DNA of 55,889 nucleotides from positions 1 through 55,889 of the forward strand of contig JAQYVZ010000025.1 in NCBI GenBank assembly GCA_030145205.1, given 5' to 3'. The notes beneath the pieces were generated by a model. That model was not told the origin of the DNA and did not search any database. It saw only the letters and a list, made by a program, of their open reading frames with translations. Source of the stretch: Desulfuromonadales bacterium. Its GTDB lineage: Bacteria; Desulfobacterota; Desulfuromonadia; Desulfuromonadales; BM103. Below are positions 17,905 to 26,855 of the stretch, in pieces. Made by a program: the position numbers and the translations under genes. Each line of letters opens with the position of its first letter. The stretch's first letter is position 1.

Positions 17905-19944
17905 CTATTCGGGGATCCCGTCCTCCTGGTGTAAAGCGACGAAGGCCGCAGCCATCTGGGGGTCGAACTGGCTGCCGGAGTGATCCCTGATCTCCTGAAT
18001 GGCAATTTCCACAGGGAGTGCATTTCGGTACGGACGATCCGAAGTCATGGCATCGTAAGTATCACAGACTGCGAGAATGCGGGCTTCTGGCAGGATGTCC
18101 GGGCCGTTTAGCCCATTTGGATAACCTTTGCCGTCGAAGCGCTCGTGGTGTTGTTCAATGATATTCCTGATTGGATTCAGGAAGGTGATCGGTTCCAGAA
18201 TGCGAACGCCGATTGACGGGTGCAGTTTGAGGACATCGAAGTCTGCCTGGGTGAGCTTCTCCTTCTTGTGCAGGAGATTGATGTCTATGCCGATTTTGCC
18301 GATATCATGCAGGATGGCGGCTTGCTCCAGTCGGGTGACCGTTTCCGGATCGAAGCCCATTTTTCGTGCGAGGGCAACACTGTAGCGGGTGACTCGGTCA
18401 GAGTGACCGCGTGTGTAGGCATCACTGGCTTCAATCGCTGAGACCAGGGCCTGCACGGTCGTCAAGTAGGTCTTTTGCTGCTCTTCGTACAGACGGGCAT
18501 TCCGGATGGCGACACTTGCCTGCGTGGCAATGGTCGCCAGCAGATCAAGGTCAGAGTTAGTGAACGGTGTGCCATTGACGGGGTTGGCGACCGTGATAGT
18601 GCCGATAACCTGATCATCTTCGATCAGGGGAGCGCAGACAATCGATTCGCGGATAAAGCCAAGCCGGCTCATTTTGTTGAATTCCCGCGAGGCTTCAATG
18701 TTCTCGATCAGGAGAGGCTGCTTGTTCCTGATAACCCAGTGACTGACGCCGCCTTCTCTGGCCGGAATTTCCTCGGCAAGATCGATATCGCTTGAGATGC
18801 CATCCGCGCCCCCGATGATCAGCCCGCCGGTTTCCGGGTTTAGCATCAGGATGTAGGCTATTTTCGCCTTCAGGAAGGTCACACCGTCCTTGCTGAGGAT
18901 ATCCAGCAATTTGGGGAGTTCAATCGTCGAGTTGATAACCAGGCCGGTTTTATAGAGAGCCTGCAGGCTGTCGACCGCTGTCTCCAGACCGGTGTTCTTC
19001 TCTTCCAACTCGCCGGCCAGGTCCGCAATCTTATAGTTTGCTTCCTCGATTTCCTCAATGCGCTCTTCGAGGTTGATGTTCAGGTACTCGATCTCCTTGA
19101 GACGTTCCTCAAGGGCAATGTTCATCGCCTGGACTTCTTCGTTGTGGGCGAGTTTCTCTTGGGAGACTGCCAGAGCTCGTTCATTTCGAACCGTTGTATC
19201 GACCAGTTCCCGCAGACGCTGCACCATGAAGTTGAACTTGCTGGACAAGAGGGTCATCTCGTCCGAGCTCGACACGCTGGCGTGGGCGTGAGCAAAATCA
19301 CCGGTCTCAACTCGTTCCATCGCTTCAACCAGCTTGCGGATCGGTCTGTCAACATAGATCAGCAGGAAGGCGGTCAAGGCAAGGACCAGAATGCCGAGCA
19401 TGATGCCCGAAGAGACCATGGTCGCGGTTCGCCCGTTGGTGCGCATGGTTGACAAGGTGTCCAGAGAGAGACGCAGGTTCAGGATACCGAGAACCCGCTC
19501 CGATTCTTCATGGCAGGCATAGCAGTTGGGGGCGTTGTAAATCGGAACCAGGGAGCTGAATTGGTCGAGGCCTTCGTAAGTCTCCCGGTAGGAAAACCGC
19601 CCGGTCCGGTAGGCGAGCAGCTCGGAGGTCGTCACCAGGTCGCCAATCTCCTCTTGCTGCGCCGACATCAACACCCGACCTGATTCGTCGAAGATCCGGA
19701 CGCTGTCGATGGCTGGTTCGTTATGGATTTTGGCGAGAATCTGGCCAACCCGGTCATTCTTGCCGCTGGCCATATCAGTGATGATACTGTTGCGGATGGT
19801 CTCGACCAGCAGGCGACTGTGCTCGTCGGCCACCTTGGCCAGCATCGCCTCCTGGGTCTTGAGATTGTACCAGGTGGTCATGCCGATCGCGACCAGCAGA
19901 ATGAATGCTGTCAGGCCGAGAAATTTTATCTTGAGCGAGTTCAT
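17905..19944 (-). CDS. HD-GYP phosphodiesterase with c-type haem-binding periplasmic sensor and GAF
   Basis: 679 aa. Membrane segment about 8-26, then a periplasmic domain carrying CYACH (141-145; bases 19510-19524), a CxxCH covalent haem motif. Second membrane segment about 174-200, HAMP, long coiled coil (about 265-335), GAF (about 340-480). The C-terminal HD-GYP (about 495-670) has HDIGKIG and the intact HHERFDGKGYP motif. The HD-GYP family hydrolyses cyclic dinucleotides, usually c-di-GMP to GMP/pGpG. A redox or gas signal read by the haem is inferred. First gene of a two-gene unit with the pseudo-GGDEF sensor. Confidence 0.92.
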   Translation of the reverse strand: MNSLKIKFLGLTAFILLVAIGMTTWYNLKTQEAMLAKVADEHSRLLVETIRNSIITDMASGKNDRVGQILAKIHNEPAIDSVRIFDESGRVLMSAQQEEIGDLVTTSELLAYRTGRFSYRETYEGLDQFSSLVPIYNAPNCYACHEESERVLGILNLRLSLDTLSTMRTNGRTATMVSSGIMLGILVLALTAFLLIYVDRPIRKLVEAMERVETGDFAHAHASVSSSDEMTLLSSKFNFMVQRLRELVDTTVRNERALAVSQEKLAHNEEVQAMNIALEERLKEIEYLNINLEERIEEIEEANYKIADLAGELEEKNTGLETAVDSLQALYKTGLVINSTIELPKLLDILSKDGVTFLKAKIAYILMLNPETGGLIIGGADGISSDIDLAEEIPAREGGVSHWVIRNKQPLLIENIEASREFNKMSRLGFIRESIVCAPLIEDDQVIGTITVANPVNGTPFTNSDLDLLATIATQASVAIRNARLYEEQQKTYLTTVQALVSAIEASDAYTRGHSDRVTRYSVALARKMGFDPETVTRLEQAAILHDIGKIGIDINLLHKKEKLTQADFDVLKLHPSIGVRILEPITFLNPIRNIIEQHHERFDGKGYPNGLNGPDILPEARILAVCDTYDAMTSDRPYRNALPVEIAIQEIRDHSGSQFDPQMAAAFVALHQEDGIPE

Positions 19945-20039
19945 CTGGTTTTCGATCCGCGTTGTTAGATAAATCGTCGTGCGAAATAGAGTGTTTTGTT
20001 ACATTGAACCAAATAAAAACCAGTCATTTCACGTACAAG

Positions 20040-20053
20040 TAGTGATATCACTA
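20040..20053. promoter_or_regulatory. Perfect 14-bp palindrome, candidate operator
   Basis: TAGTGATATCACTA, perfectly symmetric, in the gap between the divergent HD-GYP gene (minus) and the DUF2065-queA operon (plus), about 50 bp upstream of the plus-strand promoter. The regulator is unknown. The gap 19945-20277 otherwise holds only promoter and leader sequence. Confidence 0.4.
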
Positions 20054-20099
20054 GCTTTAGCGAGTTGACTTTATCTTCTTTTTTAGGGTGTCGTCAACC

Positions 20100-20128
20100 T
20101 TGACAGTACCAGGGGCAGGGATTAAGAT
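20100..20128 (+). promoter_or_regulatory. Predicted promoter of DUF2065-queA-tgt operon
   Basis: TTGACA (20100-20105), 17-bp spacer, TAAGAT (20123-20128). It implies a leader of about 140 nt before the first gene. Confidence 0.7.
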
Positions 20129-20277
20129 ACCCTGCTTTTCAGTACCGACGCCGATAAGCGAACCTATCTACATTAAGAATGCAATCAGCATGCCCAGAAA
20201 AGATAGCATTTTAACGGTTGTTAGTGTGCAATTTTCTCGCCATGTTTTGAGTTTTTCTCGGCGACAAGGGTGAGTAT

Positions 20278-20463
20278 TTGGAGTTTATCGTTGTTGTTAT
20301 CGGAGTGGTCTTGATCCTCGAGGGCCTGCCGTGGTTTTTGTCGCCGGGAGCTGCCAGGAATGTGCTGCGCCAGCTTGCGGCCATTGATGACAAGTCTCTG
20401 CGAGGCCTGGGGCTTGCTTTGATGATGGCGGGTCTCTTGCTGGTGTACCTGGGCAGAGGTTGA
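20278..20463 (+). CDS. DUF2065 small membrane protein
   Basis: 61 aa with two hydrophobic segments (about 2-20 and 43-59) separated by a basic/polar loop; the pattern and length match the DUF2065 (YjeT-like) family, whose function is unknown. Start is TTG at 20278 after AAGGGTGAG; no in-frame ATG or GTG exists between it and the upstream stop at 20248-20250. Its TGA (20461-20463) overlaps a TTG that could begin queA, so the two are closely coupled. Confidence 0.75.
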   Translation: MEFIVVVIGVVLILEGLPWFLSPGAARNVLRQLAAIDDKSLRGLGLALMMAGLLLVYLGRG

Positions 20464-20474
20464 ACACGGAATTT

Positions 20475-21506
20475 ATGTCTCTCTCAGATTTTGACTACCA
20501 ACTCCCCGAAGAGCTGATTGCGCAAGAGCCCCTGACGGAACGGACGGCGTCGCGTCTGCTGATGCTTGACCGCAACTCGGGGCGGACCACGCACCACCGG
20601 TTTACGGACCTGGCCGGCTTGCTACAGCCGGGTGACCTGATGGTCCGGAATGAGACCCGGGTCATTCCGGCGCGGCTGTTCGGCAGAAAAACGTCCGGTG
20701 GCCAGATCGAGGTTCTCCTGGTCAGACAAGTTGATTTGGAGGAGAATGCCTGGCGCTGTATGACGCGCAGTTCCAAGCCGATTCGCGAAGGGACTCAGCT
20801 TGATTTTCCCGGTGGCCTTGTCGGGCAGGTTCTCGCGGAGGAGGCGGATGGGTGTCGCCTGATCCGGTTTACGTGCGACGGGAGTTTCTGGGAACTGCTG
20901 GACGAGCATGGCCGCATGCCGCTGCCGCCCTATATCAGGCGCGAGGCTGACCAGGCGGATGCACAACGCTACCAGACGGTTTTTGCTCGAGAGCCGGGCG
21001 CGGTCGCTGCGCCGACAGCGGGTCTTCACTTCGATGCCGCAGCTTTTGCCGCTTTGCAGGAACGGGGCGTGGAGGTTTGTGGTTTGACCCTGCATGTCGG
21101 GCTGGGCACCTTCCTGCCGGTTCGCCACGAAAACCTCGATGAGCACCGCATGCATGGGGAGCATTACGAGATTTCGTCCGAAACCGCAGAGCAGATCAAT
21201 CTGGCGCGCCGTGAAGGACGACGGATCATCGCGCTTGGCACCACCAGCACCCGTGCTCTGGAAGACGCTGTTGACGAACAGGGCAACATTCGTCCTGGCA
21301 AGGGCGTTTCGGAACTGTTCATCCGTCCGGGTTATCAATTCCGGGCGATTGACGGGTTGCTGACCAATTTTCACCTGCCAAAATCGACTTTGCTGATGCT
21401 GGTGTCGGCCTTCGCCGGGCGGGACAATGTTCTGGCGGCCTACCGGGAAGCGGTTGCACAGAAATATCGGTTCTTCAGCTATGGCGATTGCATGTTGATC
21501 GTCTAA
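20475..21506 (+). CDS. queA: tRNA preQ1(34) S-adenosylmethionine ribosyltransferase-isomerase
   Basis: 343 aa from ATG 20475, where the family N-terminus (LSDFDYQLPEELIAQ) begins; a TTG at 20460 would add five residues. Conserved segments include RLLMLDR, PGDLMVRNETRVIPARL, PTAGLHF and the C-terminal NFHLPKSTLLMLVSAFAG. It transfers and isomerises the ribosyl moiety of SAM onto preQ1 at tRNA wobble position 34, making epoxyqueuosine. Followed 18 bp later by tgt, the previous enzyme of the same pathway. Confidence 0.96.
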   Translation: MSLSDFDYQLPEELIAQEPLTERTASRLLMLDRNSGRTTHHRFTDLAGLLQPGDLMVRNETRVIPARLFGRKTSGGQIEVLLVRQVDLEENAWRCMTRSSKPIREGTQLDFPGGLVGQVLAEEADGCRLIRFTCDGSFWELLDEHGRMPLPPYIRREADQADAQRYQTVFAREPGAVAAPTAGLHFDAAAFAALQERGVEVCGLTLHVGLGTFLPVRHENLDEHRMHGEHYEISSETAEQINLARREGRRIIALGTTSTRALEDAVDEQGNIRPGKGVSELFIRPGYQFRAIDGLLTNFHLPKSTLLMLVSAFAGRDNVLAAYREAVAQKYRFFSYGDCMLIV

Positions 21507-21521
21507 ACGAGAACATTTTGA

Positions 21522-22685
<1,164 letters not shown>

Positions 22686-22808
22686 GGCTTCCACCGGTTC
22701 TGTTTGGTCAAAAACGTACCCAGTACTGTGCGATGAGTGCTGAGTCATATTTATTTATAAGAAAGACACGACACAGCTTTGATGCTGACACTCTAAGGAG
22801 GTAACACT

Positions 22809-23135
22809 ATGTTCGCAAGTACAGCTTATGCCATGGCGGGTGGCGCCGGTGCTCAGGGAAGTTCTTCGGGGGGCGCCCAGGGTATTTTCATGCTGCTCAT
22901 CATGTTCGCGATTTTCTATTTTCTGTTGATTCGCCCGCAGCAGAAGCGAGCCAAGCAGCACAAAGCGTTGATCGACGCCCTCAAGCCGGGTGACCAGGTG
23001 GTTACGGCTGGTGGCCTCCACGGCAAAATCGTTGCAGTGCAGGAGACTGCGGCAACTGTCGAGATTTCTGCAGGTGTCCGCGTCAAAATTAATCGCTCGT
23101 CCATTGCCAGCACCAAGGCCGAATCGGACGAGTAG
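22809..23135 (+). CDS. yajC: Preprotein translocase subunit YajC
   Basis: 108 aa with one membrane segment (about 28-46: IFMLLIMFAIFYFLLIRP) followed by the typical QQKRAKQHKALIDALKPGD linker and a small beta domain (VVTAGGLHGKI). A near-perfect AAGGAGGT ribosome site precedes the ATG. It associates with SecDF and YidC at the inner membrane; order yajC-secD-secF is standard. Confidence 0.97.
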   Translation: MFASTAYAMAGGAGAQGSSSGGAQGIFMLLIMFAIFYFLLIRPQQKRAKQHKALIDALKPGDQVVTAGGLHGKIVAVQETAATVEISAGVRVKINRSSIASTKAESDE

Positions 23136-23201
23136 CTTTTAGAGGGATTAAACACCGCTCGGGTTTGTTGACCCGGTGGTTTGAAAGGAGAAGCAACCCT
23201 T

Positions 23202-24800
23202 ATGTCCGGAAACCTTAAGATCCGTGCATTCTTCGTGCTCGGCTGCCTGGTTCTGGCCCTGGCTTCACTCGGGCCGACCCTGCTTGGCAGCTCCGCACCT
23301 GATTGGTGGAAAAAAGCGTTCGATCCGATTCATCTCGGACTCGACCTGCAGGGCGGTATGCACCTGGTCCTCGGTGTTGATGTCGAAAAGGCAGTTGAAA
23401 GTCGTCTGGACACCATCGCTGATCAGACTGAAGACCTGCTTCGGGAGAAAGATGTCATCTTTAAACGGGTTGGTCGTCAGGCGTCTGATCGTCTGGTGGT
23501 AACTGTTTATGATGACGAGGCTGGCCGTCAGGTCGATACCTTGCTTCAGGAGATGTTTCCCAATCTCGAGCCGCTGACGCTGGTGACCGAAGGCGCCTAT
23601 ATCCTGAAAAATTTCCGGTTGAGCGATCTGGAGATTACCGAGATTGAAGAGTATGCGGTGCGCCAGGCGCTTGAGACCCTGCGTAATCGTGTCGACCAGT
23701 TCGGTGTCAGTGAGCCGACCCTGCAGCGCCAGGCCGACAACCGCATCCTGATTCAGCTGCCGGGCGTCAAGGATCCCCAACGGGCAATCGACCTGCTTGG
23801 CAAGACCGCACGGCTTGAGTTCAAGATGGTCGTCGAAGATGCTAACCCGCAGGAAGCAATCAAAGGCAACCTGCCGCCAGGTGCGCAGCTGCTCTATGAG
23901 CGGAATGTGAATAAGCAGACCGGTGCCGTGCTCGAAACACCCGTGGTGGTTGAAAGCAAGACGGTTATTACCGGTGACCTGCTCTCCGATGCTCAGGTCC
24001 GGATCAGCAACCAGTTCAACGAGCCCTACGTCGCCATCGACTTCAACGCGGTCGGTGCCAAGCGTTTTGACCAGGTGACTGCGGCCAACGTCAATCGGCG
24101 CATGGCGATCGTACTGGACGATACGGTTTACTCCGCCCCGGTGATCCGCGAGCGGATCTCTGGCGGTAGCGCCCAGATCAGTGGCTCCTTCAGCGAGCAG
24201 GAAGCAACCGACCTGGCGATCGTCCTGCGGGCAGGCTCTCTGCCGGCACCCGTCAAGATCCTGGAAAACCGGACGGTCGGCCCCTCCCTTGGCCAAGATT
24301 CAATCAACAAAGGGATCTTCTCCGTACTGATCGGCGGCCTGCTGGTGATTGCGGCGATGCTGATCTACTATCGCCTGTCCGGCCTGGTGGCTAACACTGT
24401 CCTGATCCTCAACCTGGTGTTCATCCTGGCGATGCTGTCGATCTTCAAGGCGACGCTGACCCTGCCGGGTATTGCCGGTATCGTCCTGACCGTCGGTATG
24501 GCGGTTGACGCCAACGTTCTGATCTTCGAGAGGATTCGTGAAGAGCTGCGGATCGGCCGGACCGCCAAGGCGGCTCTGGATGCTGGTTACAGCAAGGCGT
24601 TTTTGACCATTATCGACGCCAACGTGACCACGCTGATTGCCGCCCTGGTTCTGTTCCAGTTCGGCACCGGCCCGGTCAAGGGCTTTGCCGTGACCCTGTC
24701 GGTCGGCATCATTGCCTCGCTGTTTACGGCGATCTTTGTATCCCGTGTGATTTTCGACTTTTTCCTGGGCCGTGGTCAGGTCGATCGCCTGAGCATTTAG
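23202..24800 (+). CDS. secD: Protein translocase subunit SecD
   Basis: 532 aa from ATG 23202 (an in-frame TTG at 23181 is less likely). N-terminal membrane segment, GLDLQGGMHLVLGVD, large periplasmic P1 domain (about 45-360), and five C-terminal membrane segments with the GMAVDANVLIFERIREEL motif containing the conserved proton-pathway Asp. It uses the proton gradient to assist late export through SecYEG. Six bases separate it from secF. Confidence 0.97.
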   Translation: MSGNLKIRAFFVLGCLVLALASLGPTLLGSSAPDWWKKAFDPIHLGLDLQGGMHLVLGVDVEKAVESRLDTIADQTEDLLREKDVIFKRVGRQASDRLVVTVYDDEAGRQVDTLLQEMFPNLEPLTLVTEGAYILKNFRLSDLEITEIEEYAVRQALETLRNRVDQFGVSEPTLQRQADNRILIQLPGVKDPQRAIDLLGKTARLEFKMVVEDANPQEAIKGNLPPGAQLLYERNVNKQTGAVLETPVVVESKTVITGDLLSDAQVRISNQFNEPYVAIDFNAVGAKRFDQVTAANVNRRMAIVLDDTVYSAPVIRERISGGSAQISGSFSEQEATDLAIVLRAGSLPAPVKILENRTVGPSLGQDSINKGIFSVLIGGLLVIAAMLIYYRLSGLVANTVLILNLVFILAMLSIFKATLTLPGIAGIVLTVGMAVDANVLIFERIREELRIGRTAKAALDAGYSKAFLTIIDANVTTLIAALVLFQFGTGPVKGFAVTLSVGIIASLFTAIFVSRVIFDFFLGRGQVDRLSI

Positions 24801-24806
24801 GAGGCC

Positions 24807-25739
24807 ATGATGCAACTGATTAAACCTGATATTAATCTTGATTTTGTCGGCAAACGTAAAATTGCCGCGATCATATCCGTGGTGCTGATTCTGGTCGGCA
24901 TCGCCTCGCTGGTGGTCAAAGGTGGCCCGAACTACGGCATTGACTTTGCGGGCGGTAGCCTTGTCCAGGTCAAATTTGCCGAAGCAACGGATGCCGGAGA
25001 GATCAAGCAGGCTCTGGGTGGTCTCGATCTGGGCTCCTTTGTGGTTCAGCACTTCGGTGACGACCCGAATGAGTTCCTGATCCGGGTCCAGGATTCGTCC
25101 GGCGGCAGCAGCCTCTCGCGGGTGATCTCCAGCAGTCTGGCGACAGCTTACGGTGAAGGGCAGGCCGACATCCGCCGGGTGGAAATGGTTGGCCCCCAGG
25201 TCGGCAAGGACCTCCGCCAAAAGGGCCTTCTGGCGATTCTCTATGCCATGATCGGTATCCTGGCTTACATTACCTGGCGGTTTGAGTTCCGTTTCGCCGT
25301 CGGAGCGATTGTCGCCCTGGTGCACGACGTGCTGATTACGCTGGGCGTCTTCTCGGTCTTCGGCAAAGAGATTGACCTGCCGATCATCGCGGCGTTTCTG
25401 GCGATCATCGGTTATTCGCTGAACGACACGATCATCGTCTATGACCGGATTCGCGAGAATTTCGGCAAGCATCAGAAGAGCGGCTTCACCGCGGTGGTCA
25501 ATCGGTCTATCAACGAGACCCTCTCCCGAACAATCCTGACCTCGGGAACGACTTTGCTGGTGGTCCTGTCGCTGTTTATCTTCGGTGGCGGGGTGATCCA
25601 TAACTTTGCATTTGCCATGCTGGTCGGTATCCTCGTCGGTACCTATTCCTCGGTTTTCGTGGCAAGTCCCGTCCTGATCTTCTGGGATGATTATCGTTCC
25701 GGTGGGCAGAAAGCTGCGAAGGAAAGCGGTGCTGCATGA
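24807..25739 (+). CDS. secF: Protein translocase subunit SecF
   Basis: 310 aa; begins ATGATG after TAGGAGG, so 24810 is an alternative. NYGIDFAGG motif at about 42-50, six predicted membrane segments, and IGYSLNDTIIVYDRIREN typical of SecF. Works as a complex with SecD. The stop overlaps the start of the following TPR gene by 4 bp. Confidence 0.97.
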   Translation: MMQLIKPDINLDFVGKRKIAAIISVVLILVGIASLVVKGGPNYGIDFAGGSLVQVKFAEATDAGEIKQALGGLDLGSFVVQHFGDDPNEFLIRVQDSSGGSSLSRVISSSLATAYGEGQADIRRVEMVGPQVGKDLRQKGLLAILYAMIGILAYITWRFEFRFAVGAIVALVHDVLITLGVFSVFGKEIDLPIIAAFLAIIGYSLNDTIIVYDRIRENFGKHQKSGFTAVVNRSINETLSRTILTSGTTLLVVLSLFIFGGGVIHNFAFAMLVGILVGTYSSVFVASPVLIFWDDYRSGGQKAAKESGAA

Positions 25740-26308
25740 AAAAGGACACTCTACTGATCGCCGGCGTTGCCTTGCTGGCCGGTCTGTTGCTCGGTTACCT
25801 GATCGGGCATAAAAGCGCGATGCCAACCCGAAGCACAACCCCGGTGCAAGCTCCCGCGACAGCGCCGACTGTCAATGTCGATCAGAAGGTCAATGAGATC
25901 AAGAACATCCTCGCGAGCGACCCAGCCAATCGCAATGCTTGGGTGGCCCTCGGCAACGAGTACTTTGACTCCAATCAGTTCGTTGCTGCAATTGAAGCCT
26001 ACGACAAGGCACTGGAGCTGAAGGGTGATGATGCCAACGTGTTAATCGACCAGGGCGTGATGTTTCGTCGTCTCGGTTGGTTTGACCGGGCGCTCGAAAA
26101 CTTCAGCAAGGCGACGGAGATTGCACCGAACCATCCCACTGGCTGGTTCAATCTCGGTGTGGTCTATCGGAACGATTTGAATGATTTTCCGAAAGCGATT
26201 GAAGCCTGGACGCAGTTTTTAGAGTTGAACCCGTCGGGGCCCGCGGCGGATGATATCCGGGCACAGGTGGAGTCTATGAAGGCACATCCACCAATACCCA
26301 AGCAGTAG
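25736..26308 (+). CDS. Membrane-anchored TPR protein
   Basis: 190 aa; ATG overlaps the secF stop. One N-terminal membrane anchor (about 5-23), a Pro/Thr-rich linker, then about four TPR units from residue 50 (AWVALGNEYFDSNQFVAAIE and two clear repeats after it). It most likely faces the periplasm. Coupling to secF suggests a role near the translocon or in envelope biogenesis, but no specific function can be given. It is the last gene of the operon; a strong terminator follows 8 bp after its stop. Confidence 0.85.
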   Translation: MKKDTLLIAGVALLAGLLLGYLIGHKSAMPTRSTTPVQAPATAPTVNVDQKVNEIKNILASDPANRNAWVALGNEYFDSNQFVAAIEAYDKALELKGDDANVLIDQGVMFRRLGWFDRALENFSKATEIAPNHPTGWFNLGVVYRNDLNDFPKAIEAWTQFLELNPSGPAADDIRAQVESMKAHPPIPKQ

Positions 26309-26316
26309 ATGATGAG

Positions 26317-26344
26317 GCCGCCCCAAACGGGGCGGCTTTTTTTT
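26317..26344 (+). terminator. Intrinsic terminator after secF operon
   Basis: Perfect 8-bp GC stem GCCGCCCC/GGGGCGGC, loop AAAC, eight T. Confidence 0.95.
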
Positions 26345-26403
26345 ATTGCTGATTTGCTGACGCAATCTCCATTCCTTTCTCTTGCTTGTACATTTGCTGC
26401 TTT

Positions 26404-26548
26404 TTACCCGGGGTTTCGGCCCCGGACGCCGCCTTACTCTCTTTGCTTGCCCAAAGAGAGCATCCTTCGCATGACAGGCTTCGGACACAAGTAAGCAGAG
26501 AAAGGGCACCCGGCAAGAGCGCCCGCCATAGCCTTCGGCGACGGCGGG
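26404..26548 (+). repeat. Family D repeat, copy 1
   Basis: Begins with the palindromic GGGTTTCGGCCCCGG, then a hairpin with CTCTCTTTG and CAAAGAGAG arms, then AAAGGGCACCCGG. The same plan is seen at 53153-53245. Confidence 0.6.
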
Positions 26549-26649
26549 TTCCTTCGCTGCGGTGGATGAATTTGGCGACGGTAAAAACTCGACTTCGCCT
26601 CAGACAGTTTGCCCTCGTTATCCAAATTAATCCACCTTCGCTCAGCGAT

Positions 26650-26684
26650 CTTGACGGGAGAGGGTTGGGGTGAGGGTGGAGTGA
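26650..26684 (+). repeat. Family C half-element
   Basis: CTTGACGGGAGAGGGTTGGGG and following TGAGGGTGG match one arm of the family C elements near 35.6, 49.9 and 53.9 kb. Confidence 0.65.
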
Positions 26685-26855
26685 TTCAGCTTTGAACCTT
26701 AGACTGTCACCCCGTTGCGATGCAGCCGAAGACGCAACCCCGGTTCAGACAGTAGAAGGTGATATATTCTATTGACAGGCCATGAGGACAGCAAAGCAAA
26801 ACTATAAGTTGTTTTTCACTGTTCACATATCTCTCTCTCGAGTATCCTCCACTCC

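Larger units (their letters stand above)
26345..26855. other. 511-bp gap without a credible gene
   Basis: Holds a family D element (26404-26548), a family C hairpin (26650-26684) and about 100 bp of AT-richer sequence before recJ. Short open frames here read through the repeats and have no ribosome site or recognisable protein. Confidence 0.7.

Noticed and set aside
17901-18023. Longer N-terminus for the GGDEF protein
   Set aside because: It would overlap the HD-GYP gene by over 100 bp; ATG 17900 precedes a good membrane segment.
24300-25838. 512-codon open frame on the minus strand opposite secD-secF
   Set aside because: Low-complexity, Asp/Gln/Arg-rich translation mirroring codon bias of the opposite strand; secD and secF are certain.
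26386-26673. Short open frames before recJ
   Set aside because: They read family D and C repeats and differ between copies.
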